In this document: piece by piece, positions 58,167 through 64,000 of the stretch
How positions within the stretch are numbered: position 1 is the stretch's first letter
Layout: each line of letters starts with the position of its first letter
Source: Leucobacter sp. UCMA 4100
GTDB lineage: Bacteria; Actinomycetota; Actinomycetes; Actinomycetales; Microbacteriaceae
Assembly: GCF_027853335.1 (NCBI RefSeq)
Contig: NZ_JAFEUS010000002.1
Location: 1,968,514 to 2,032,513, forward strand
Length of the DNA stretch: 64,000 bases
Reading direction: 5' to 3'
Program-made: the position numbers and the translations under genes
The notes under the pieces: generated by a model
Database searches by the model: none
Told to the model about the DNA's origin: nothing
What the model saw: the letters and a program-made list of their open reading frames with translations, nothing else

Positions 58167-59018
58167 TTACTCTTTCTGGTCGACATCGATGCTGAGTTCA
58201 TCCATGTCCTGAGGGGTGAGATCGTGCCCATCGTTGATCATTTGTGAAGCGAGGGCGATGGTTTGCGCGTCGTACACGTCGGCGGTTGAGTGGCGTCTCC
58301 AGTAGCCGACGGTGTGCGAGGTCTGCTTCGTGTACTGCGCATCGCCGCGCAGCAGGCGGCGCAGGGGTTTTAGGGTTGAGGCTTCGCCCGCGGCCCAGAT
58401 GTAGTCGGGGCGCTGCACCGAGATCTCGTCGGCGACGACGCTCATGAGTAGGTCGGCGTCGGCTCCCGTCGCGATCCACCGCGCAATACCGTCGGCAGCG
58501 GGCTCAAGCTCGAAGCGGTCTTCGGCACGGTCGACCCGAATGAGCACGCGAGCCCTGGCATCGCTCGGTAGTGATTCGACGATGGTCATGACCGCCGGAA
58601 CCGCCGAGGGGTCGCCGATGAGTAGCACATCGTTGGCTGTGAGCGCGTCTTTGCCTGCGGCGTTACTGAGCACGAGCGCCTGGCCCGGCTCGGCCTGCGC
58701 TGCCCAACGGCCCGCAGGCCCCTCTGGATGAATGACAAAGTCGATGTCGACCTCGGCCTCGTGCTTCCGGTGCGCCCGCACGGTGTAGGTGCGCATCGTG
58801 GCCCCCTCGAGCAGCCCTTTGAGGCTCTCATCGGACGCGTGCGCGCGAGTCTCGTCGGGCAGAAATACCTTGATCTTTGGTGCGACGCCCGAGCATGCAA
58901 AGTCGACGAGGCCCTCGCCACCAAAGGTCACCCGAAGAAAATCGGGGCCAAGCAGCCTCGTTCGAACGACCGTTGCGCGGTAGTGAACGAAGCGGGGCAG
59001 GGTGGCTTTCTCAGTCAT
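58167..59018 (-). CDS. Siderophore-interacting protein (ferric-siderophore reductase, SIP family)
   Basis: A 283-residue flavoprotein of the ViuB/SIP family, which reduces ferric siderophores in the cytoplasm to release iron. The FAD-binding motif is MRTYTVRAHR (near residue 75), with the FVIHPEGPAGRWA segment and the C-terminal WAAGEASTLKPLRRLLRG motif typical of the family. GGAGA lies eight bases before the ATG. A strong DtxR/IdeR-like box lies just upstream at 59041-59059. Confidence 0.94.
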   Translation of the reverse strand: MTEKATLPRFVHYRATVVRTRLLGPDFLRVTFGGEGLVDFACSGVAPKIKVFLPDETRAHASDESLKGLLEGATMRTYTVRAHRKHEAEVDIDFVIHPEGPAGRWAAQAEPGQALVLSNAAGKDALTANDVLLIGDPSAVPAVMTIVESLPSDARARVLIRVDRAEDRFELEPAADGIARWIATGADADLLMSVVADEISVQRPDYIWAAGEASTLKPLRRLLRGDAQYTKQTSHTVGYWRRHSTADVYDAQTIALASQMINDGHDLTPQDMDELSIDVDQKE

Positions 59019-59040
59019 GTCAACATCTCCACATCAATAG

Positions 59041-59059
59041 TAAGGGAAGGCTAACCTAA
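59041..59059 (-). promoter_or_regulatory. DtxR/IdeR-like iron box upstream of the SIP gene
   Basis: On the minus strand TTAGGTTAGCCTTCCCTTA matches 16 of 19 positions of the DtxR consensus. It lies 22 bp upstream of the SIP start, where repressor binding would block transcription in iron-rich conditions. Confidence 0.8.
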
Positions 59060-59120
59060 CCGTAAGCCTGGGCGTTGACGAGGGCCATGACCCTGGGCGT
59101 CTCACCCTTGCACAATCGAG

Positions 59121-59381
59121 TCATGCGGGAGGGCGGTCGCAGCTTTCGTCGTTGGGCTCGGCGCTCTCGCGGGGAAGCTGGGTGAGCAAGAGCGGCATTC
59201 CGAGCCCGCGCCAGGCGCCCCAGAAAACCATGCTCTCGCCCGGCGAGAGGGGCTGGGGGCGGGCCGGTTCTGGGGTAGCGGGCTCGCGCCGGGTACGAAC
59301 GGCCCGAGCCTCGCGCTTCGTCTCGGTGAGGGCGCGACGGTAAAAGCTCACATTGGTGAGAAAAACGGTAACGAATGACAT
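59121..59381 (-). CDS. Small hypothetical protein (86 residues)
   Basis: Begins MSFVTVFLTNVSFYRRAL and has a proline-rich, charged remainder with no motif I know. GCGAGG seven bases before the ATG is a plausible ribosome binding site, and there is no competing gene in this 420-bp stretch. It is still only a possible gene. Confidence 0.35.
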   Translation of the reverse strand: MSFVTVFLTNVSFYRRALTETKREARAVRTRREPATPEPARPQPLSPGESMVFWGAWRGLGMPLLLTQLPRESAEPNDESCDRPPA

Positions 59382-59437
59382 GGTGATGCCTCGCTTTCAG
59401 GGGGCATGAACGATCGGTCAGAAGGGTGAAGCGCGAC

Positions 59438-60133
59438 TTATACCGCGGCCCAGCGCATGGCCGTGACCTCGGGCGAGCGAAGCGCGCCATAGAGGGCGTG
59501 CTCGATGTGGCGCTCCATGCCGGGCTCGGCCTGCACCCGCGCGGTGAGTGAAAAGACCTCGGGAGTTGCGAGGCTCGTCGAGACCTCGTGAATTTGCAGG
59601 TCTTCGTTGCTGAGCGCCGTGAGCACGAGCGAGCGCACCTGCGGCTCGTGCCGCTGCTCGCAGCGAACCTCGACGTCGTAGAAGGGGCCACTCGACTGCG
59701 CCTCTGCGGCAGCGAGGTTGCGATCGAGTGCGCGGCTCAGGGGCCTGAGCAGCGTGTTCGCGAGCATGATCATGGCGGTGCCAGCGGCAGCGATCCACAG
59801 CATCCCGCCGCCCGCGAGGGCACCGACAGCCGCCGAGGCCCACAGCGTCGCCGCGGTATTGAGGCCCCGCACCGAGGCGCCCTGCTTCATGATCACGCCG
59901 GCGCCGAGAAAGCCGATGCCGGAGGCGACCTGGGCGGCGACCCGCGTCGGGTCAGCCTCGGTTCCCGTGAAGCTGTAAGCGCCCATCACGACGAAGAGCG
60001 CAGAGCCGAGGCTCACGAGCGCGTTGGTGCGCAAGCCCGCCGAGCGCGACCGCCACTGGCGTTCGATGCCGATGAGCGAGCCGAGCAGCACGCTCGCTGC
60101 GATGCGCGAGAGAATATCGATGGTTTCAAACAT
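59438..60133 (-). CDS. MgtC/SapB family membrane protein
   Basis: A 231-residue protein with four to five N-terminal membrane helices. The family signatures LLGSLIGIERQWRSRSAGLRTN, GIGFLGAGVIMK and GLNTAATLWASAAVG are clear. A C-terminal ACT-like cytoplasmic domain (about 150-231) follows. MgtC proteins help survival at low magnesium and inside hosts, by restraining ATP synthase in Salmonella. The gene is preceded by a leader ORF and hairpins (60134-60253), an arrangement suited to attenuation. Confidence 0.9.
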   Translation of the reverse strand: MFETIDILSRIAASVLLGSLIGIERQWRSRSAGLRTNALVSLGSALFVVMGAYSFTGTEADPTRVAAQVASGIGFLGAGVIMKQGASVRGLNTAATLWASAAVGALAGGGMLWIAAAGTAMIMLANTLLRPLSRALDRNLAAAEAQSSGPFYDVEVRCEQRHEPQVRSLVLTALSNEDLQIHEVSTSLATPEVFSLTARVQAEPGMERHIEHALYGALRSPEVTAMRWAAV

Positions 60134-60196
60134 GAGAAACGTCCGTTCGAGTCGTGCTCGCGCGCACGAGAAACGGGTTTCAAGACCCGGTGAAGG

Positions 60197-60253
60197 TTAG
60201 CGGCGCGAGCAGGAAAAGGTGAGCCAGAAAGATCGACTAGAGCCATCAGTCAT
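60197..60253 (-). CDS. Leader ORF (18 residues) upstream of the mgtC-like gene
   Basis: ATG at 60253 is preceded at six bases by AGGAGGTGA (60260-60268), an exact complement of the 16S 3' end and the strongest ribosome binding site seen in this window. The peptide is MTDGSSRSFWLTFSCSRR, rich in Ser and Arg. Its stop lies 63 bp before the MgtC start. Between them are hairpins TCGTGC/GCACGA and CGGGT/ACCCG (minus strand). Salmonella mgtC also has a leader peptide, though proline-based. Translation of the leader is likely; regulation is inference. Confidence 0.6.
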   Translation of the reverse strand: MTDGSSRSFWLTFSCSRR

Positions 60254-60546
60254 GGGAAATCACCTCCTGCGCGCGCACGGAAGGACGTGCAAAATGCACG
60301 AGTCTTGGGCTTCCACGTTTGAGCTTTGGCACTTCACGACGTATCAGCCTCGCTGAAGCCACATTGGATCAACCCTTGCTCCGGGAAAATCTGTCCTAAC
60401 CTTGGGCGTCTCTCGACGTCGTCAGATCAGTGGCCTGTGTTCGTAAAGGAGCCTCGCCTAACAAAGCGCTCCGCGAGACAGCATAGCGGTGAGCCGGGCA
60501 ACTCTCAAGCGTTTGGCGGCCAGGCCACTGCTACGCTATTCATCTG

Positions 60547-61401
60547 ATGAACTCGTACCGGCAGCCTGACTGGGCCTCGTGCGCGCAGCACCCGACGGCC
60601 ATTCGCGAACCGTACCTCATGGGTACCGGGGTCGTGATGGGCGACGATCTCGGCCCTGGCCGCCTCGTCTCGCCGCCACACAGCCACCCCGAGGCGATGC
60701 TCGCGTGGTGCTATCGCGGCACCGTGTGGGTGTACCTCGAGAGCACGATGTGGCGCCTCTCGCCGGGGCAGGGGGTGTGGGTGCCGCCGCGCACGCCGCA
60801 CACCGCGCGTCACGAGCGCGATGCCGTGGGCTGCTACACCTATGTACCGGGTGAGGCTCTCGCCGAGCAGGTCGACGAGGTGCGGCGGGTGGTCGTGCCG
60901 CGTGCCGTGCAAGAGATGCTGCTGCACCTGTCGATTCACGACATGCCAACCGATCTCAGGGTGCGAGCACAGCAGGTGCTCATCGACATGCTTGAAGACC
61001 CCGAGCTGAGCCGCGAAGACGGGGCGCTCGAGGTGCCATTGCCAGCCGACGAACGGGTGAGGGCCCTCGTCGAAGCGGTGCTTGAGCAGCCCGGCGATCC
61101 GCGCACAGCGCAGGAGCTCTTTGCGCAGCACGGCCTGCATGAGCGCACCGTGCTGCGGGTGTTTACGAGCGAGGTGGGCATGAGCTTCGGGCAGTGGCGC
61201 ACGGGAGTGCGCATGACGAGCGCGGCGAGGCTCATCGTGGGTGGCACTCCGGTTGGCATTGCGGGGCAGATGAGCGGCTACGAAACGACGAGCGCCTTTT
61301 CGGCGGCTTTCAAGGGGTATTTCGGGTCGACGCCAAGGCAATTCGCGCTGCGGGCGCGCGCCGATTCTGCTCAGCAGGGGTACTGGCGTTCGTTCGGTTG
61401 A
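60547..61401 (+). CDS. AraC family regulator next to the siderophore importer
   Basis: A 284-residue regulator with an N-terminal cupin (PPHSHPEAMLAWCYRGTVWV, GVWVPPRTPHTARHE) and a C-terminal AraC helix-turn-helix (GLHERTVLRVFTSEVGMSFG, GIAGQMSGYETTSAFSAAFK). It lies 143 bp before the binding-protein gene in the same direction. Such regulators often sense the siderophore and activate its uptake genes. No clear ribosome binding site precedes the ATG. Confidence 0.88.
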   Translation: MNSYRQPDWASCAQHPTAIREPYLMGTGVVMGDDLGPGRLVSPPHSHPEAMLAWCYRGTVWVYLESTMWRLSPGQGVWVPPRTPHTARHERDAVGCYTYVPGEALAEQVDEVRRVVVPRAVQEMLLHLSIHDMPTDLRVRAQQVLIDMLEDPELSREDGALEVPLPADERVRALVEAVLEQPGDPRTAQELFAQHGLHERTVLRVFTSEVGMSFGQWRTGVRMTSAARLIVGGTPVGIAGQMSGYETTSAFSAAFKGYFGSTPRQFALRARADSAQQGYWRSFG

Positions 61402-61478
61402 GCGGCATGACCGTTTTGCAATAGAAGTTGTCTGCTCGGGAACACACGGGAGCGCGCTTACGGCCTAGCATCGATACG

Positions 61479-61497
61479 TTAGGTAAGGCTTGCCTAA
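61479..61497 (+). promoter_or_regulatory. DtxR/IdeR-like iron box upstream of the siderophore importer
   Basis: TTAGGTAAGGCTTGCCTAA is a near-perfect palindrome matching about 16 of 19 consensus positions. It lies 48 bp upstream of the binding-protein ATG and should repress the operon when iron is plentiful. Confidence 0.85.
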
Positions 61498-61544
61498 TGA
61501 AGATCGCATGAATGCGATGGTTTCGTCTGTTCTGAAGGAGAACT

Positions 61545-62606
61545 ATGCTGCACGCCCCCGCGCGCCGACCGCTGCGTCGAGTCACCGCGCTCGCTGCCCT
61601 CATGACCACGACCGCCCTGCTGCTGACCGGCTGCGGCGCGAGCGCAGAAGCGAAACCGGCCGCAGAGGAGTCGACCACCGGTGTCGTCATCGAGCACGCA
61701 CACGGATCAACGAATATCGCCGAAAAGCCCAAGCGCATCGTGGCGCTCGGCTGGATGAGCCCCGACGTTGTCGCGGCCCTCGGCGAGAACCCGGTCGGCA
61801 TCGAAGAAGTGTGGGGCGCTGGCGAGAGCGGCTACCAGCCCTGGTTCGAAGAGTTCGTCACTGAAGAGTACGGTGAGACGCCTGAGGTGATTCCCTACGC
61901 TGATGAGGGCCCGAACTACGAGGCCATTAAAGAGCTGAAGCCAGACCTTATTCTGAGCCTGTACTCGGGCGTTACCGATGTTGAGTACGAGCGCTTGAGC
62001 GAGATCGCCCCGACCATTCCCTACATCGAGGGGCCCTGGAACCCGGGCACCTGGCAAGACATGACCCGCACCATCGGTAAGGCGATGTGGCAGGACGAGA
62101 AGGCTGAAGAGCTCATCGGTGAGACCGAAGAGCTCATCGAGACGCTCGCCGACGAGCACCCCGAGTTTGACGACAAGACCTTTGTGTGGGGGCTCACCCT
62201 CAACGAGGGAGCAACCGACCTTGGCGTCTACCTCGATTACGACCCCCGCGTGCGCATCACTGAAGAACTCGGCTTCAAGTCGACCCCGGCAATGAAGTCG
62301 TTCTTCGAAACCGCCGAGGGCGACAACTGGTACACGGGCGTAAGCCTCGAAAATCTCGACGAGGTCGAAGCCGATCTCTTTGCGGCATGGGCAGGAAGTA
62401 AAGACGAGGGCGAGTACACCGTGAACAACAAGATCGTTGCTCGGTGGCAGCCGATCGCAGCAAAGTCGTACGTCATTTACGGTGATGAAGCTGAAGCCTC
62501 GGCCTTGAGCGCACCCACGGTGCTCTCACTGCAGGCGATGCTGCCCAAGTACGTCGATGACCTTGCGGCCGCCCTCGAGGGCAAGCCGACGATTTCTGGC
62601 AAGTGA
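61545..62606 (+). CDS. Iron-siderophore ABC transporter substrate-binding lipoprotein
   Basis: A 353-residue FecB/FepB-type lipoprotein. The signal peptide has an RR pair and ends in the lipobox LLTGC (Cys30). The periplasmic-binding fold starts at KPKRIVALGWMSPDVVAALG, continues with EAIKELKPDLILSLYSGVT, and ends with PTVLSLQAMLPKYVDDLAAAL. GAAGGAG precedes the ATG. It binds a ferric siderophore outside the membrane and hands it to the permeases encoded next, whose start codon overlaps its stop. Confidence 0.93.
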   Translation: MLHAPARRPLRRVTALAALMTTTALLLTGCGASAEAKPAAEESTTGVVIEHAHGSTNIAEKPKRIVALGWMSPDVVAALGENPVGIEEVWGAGESGYQPWFEEFVTEEYGETPEVIPYADEGPNYEAIKELKPDLILSLYSGVTDVEYERLSEIAPTIPYIEGPWNPGTWQDMTRTIGKAMWQDEKAEELIGETEELIETLADEHPEFDDKTFVWGLTLNEGATDLGVYLDYDPRVRITEELGFKSTPAMKSFFETAEGDNWYTGVSLENLDEVEADLFAAWAGSKDEGEYTVNNKIVARWQPIAAKSYVIYGDEAEASALSAPTVLSLQAMLPKYVDDLAAALEGKPTISGK

Positions 62607-63598
62607 AATCCCGCATCATCGGATTGATCGTCGCGGCGGCCGTTCTGGTCGCCGCGACGATCGCGTCGTTGGCGGTGGGCAGTAAAGCGATTGACCCGGC
62701 CACCGTCATCGAGGCCCTGTTCCACTACGACGAGACAAACCCCGCCCACCTCACGGTGCACGAGCTTCGGCTGCCGCGCACCGTTCTTGGCGTTCTCGTG
62801 GGTGCCGCCCTCGCGATGTGCGGCGGCCTCATTCAGGCGTTTACGCGCAACCCGCTCGCTGACCCTGGCATTCTGGGCGTCAACGCGGGCGCCTCGCTCT
62901 CGGTCACCTTTGCCGTTGGCGTGCTCGGCCTCACCGCGCCTGGGGCGTACGTGCCCTTCGCGCTCTTTGGTGCCTTCGCCCTCACGGTGCTCGTGTACGT
63001 GCTCGGTTCGGTGGGCCCGGCCGGCGCGACCCCGGCCAAACTGACCCTCGCTGGCGTGGCCTTGGGTGCCGCCTGCACTGGCTTCACCACGGCAATCGTG
63101 TTGCAAAACCACAGCACCCTGCAGGTCATGCGGTTCTGGTCGGTCGGTTCGATCGGCGGCCGCAGCATGGATCAGCTGCAGTGGGCGCTGCCACTCATCG
63201 TCGCGGGCCTCGTCATCGGCATGGCCTGTGCGAGGTCGCTCAACGCGCTTGCGCTCGGCGATGACCTCGCACAGTCGCTCGGCACGCGCATTCGCGTCAC
63301 TCGCGTCATGGTCATCATTGCAGTGACGCTGCTCGCGGGTACAAGCGTTGCGGCGGCAGGTCCCATCGCCTTCATCGGCATCATGGTTCCTCACGCGGTG
63401 CGTTGGTTCACCGGCCCCGATCAGCGTTGGGTGCTGAGCATCTCGATGCTCGTGGGCCCGAGCTTCTTACTCATCGCCGATATTCTTGGCCGCATCGTAC
63501 TGCCGAACGGCGAGCTGCGCGTCGGCATCGTCACCGGCCTCTTGGGCGCTCCCGTGCTCATCGCCCTCGTACGCAGAAAGCGGGTGAGCACCCTATGA
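62603..63598 (+). CDS. FecCD-family iron-siderophore permease (first)
   Basis: A 331-residue BtuC/FecD-like permease with nine to ten helices. Family motifs are RLPRTVLGVLVGAALAMCGG, FTRNPLADPGILGVNAGAS, and AAGPIAFIGIMVPHAVRWFT. GTG start in a GTGA overlap with the binding-protein gene. Confidence 0.94.
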   Translation: MKSRIIGLIVAAAVLVAATIASLAVGSKAIDPATVIEALFHYDETNPAHLTVHELRLPRTVLGVLVGAALAMCGGLIQAFTRNPLADPGILGVNAGASLSVTFAVGVLGLTAPGAYVPFALFGAFALTVLVYVLGSVGPAGATPAKLTLAGVALGAACTGFTTAIVLQNHSTLQVMRFWSVGSIGGRSMDQLQWALPLIVAGLVIGMACARSLNALALGDDLAQSLGTRIRVTRVMVIIAVTLLAGTSVAAAGPIAFIGIMVPHAVRWFTGPDQRWVLSISMLVGPSFLLIADILGRIVLPNGELRVGIVTGLLGAPVLIALVRRKRVSTL

Positions 63599-64000
63599 GG
63601 TTGCAACAATCAGCGGTGAACGTTGGCAGAAAACAGACGTGGATCGACGGTGACCGGGTATCAGGCCGAGTCGCCACGCGCTCGATCATCGTGAGTCTCG
63701 TACTCGTCGTCATCACCCTCGCAGCGGGGCTCTTCTCAATGACGATTGGCTCGTACTCACTCGACTTCGCGACCGTGCTTGACGCGCTTTTCAATCCCGC
63801 GTCTGACCCCGATGCCCGGCAGGTCGTGTTCGAGTGGCGCTTGCCGCGCGTGCTCTTCGCGGTGCTGTGCGGTGCTGCTCTCGCGCTCTCGGGAGGCATC
63901 TTCCAATCGCTCACGCGCAACCCGCTCGGGTCGCCCGACATCATTGGCTTTGGCGTTGGTGCGCAATTCGGCGTCACGCTGACGCTGCTCGTGTTCGGGC
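63595..64000 (+). CDS. FecCD-family iron-siderophore permease (second), cut by the window end
   Basis: The first 135 residues of a second permease: one helix after a 30-residue charged start, then RLPRVLFAVLCGAALALSGG and FQSLTRNPLGSPDIIGFGVG, the same family motifs as its neighbour. ATG in an ATGA overlap with the first permease. The ATPase gene is expected beyond the window. Confidence 0.93.
   Translation, partial: MRLQQSAVNVGRKQTWIDGDRVSGRVATRSIIVSLVLVVITLAAGLFSMTIGSYSLDFATVLDALFNPASDPDARQVVFEWRLPRVLFAVLCGAALALSGGIFQSLTRNPLGSPDIIGFGVGAQFGVTLTLLVFG

Noticed and set aside
60013-60246. 77-residue minus-strand frame overlapping the mgtC-like start
   Set aside because: It has no binding site of its own and overlaps the MgtC coding sequence in another frame. 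The 18-codon leader uses the perfect Shine-Dalgarno.

Overview
The window comes from a high-GC Gram-positive bacterium. It is probably an actinobacterium of the Microbacteriaceae type; the genus is not resolved. The evidence is the GC-rich codon use with many GTG starts, an rRNA operon of actinobacterial form (no tRNA in the 16S-23S spacer, 23S rRNA of about 3.1 kb), and a gene order matching the tyrS-HAD-tlyA-nadK-recN-pyrG-xerD-parA-scpA-scpB-rluB-cmk-der block known from Mycobacterium and relatives.

Positions 1-14622 hold a tightly overlapping operon: an FHA protein, an active Hanks-type kinase with a C-terminal membrane anchor, a 1967-residue secreted multidomain Ig-like/FN3 protein, a MoxR AAA+ ATPase, a DUF58 protein, a membrane transglutaminase-like protein, a 28-codon mini-ORF, a second FHA protein and a second kinase-like membrane protein. 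The transglutaminase-like protein has lost its Cys and His, and the second kinase has lost its HRD and DFG residues. This looks like an envelope phospho-signalling system in which an active kinase and AAA+ ATPase work with pseudoenzyme scaffolds. It is my best candidate for a poorly described system here.

Positions 14702-29025 hold tyrS and two nearly identical rRNA operons in direct tandem (5867-bp repeats, 7048-bp period), separated by 1.18 kb of unrecognised, apparently decayed DNA. The repeat starts inside the tyrS terminator, so the first copy is probably the ancestral one.

Positions 29141-45695 carry the conserved housekeeping block: a TPR-like protein with an extraordinary RD-rich repeat domain, HAD phosphatase, a 46-residue protein, TlyA, NAD kinase, RecN, an AI-2E exporter-like protein, CTP synthase, XerD, ParA, ScpA, ScpB, a pseudouridine synthase, prephenate dehydrogenase, CMP kinase and Der. 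These genes serve ribosome maturation, nucleotide supply, DNA repair and chromosome segregation, and most are translationally coupled.

Positions 45700-64000 are accessory. They contain a DUF4190 protein, a Nudix-FrnE-phosphatase operon, tRNA-Pro(GGG), a complete IS3-family element abutting a truncated IS30 transposase on one side and a beheaded siderophore ABC ATPase on the other, a TetR regulator and an MFS transporter. Next come a frameshifted LuxR-type ATPase regulator, two AraC regulators, a siderophore-interacting protein, an MgtC protein with an upstream leader ORF, and the start of a FecBCD-type iron-siderophore importer. Three DtxR/IdeR-like iron boxes tie the siderophore genes (and possibly the MFS gene) into one iron regulon. 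A palindromic intergenic repeat built on GTGTGGTCAAAAAGTGTCGA occurs at three places, each downstream of a gene.
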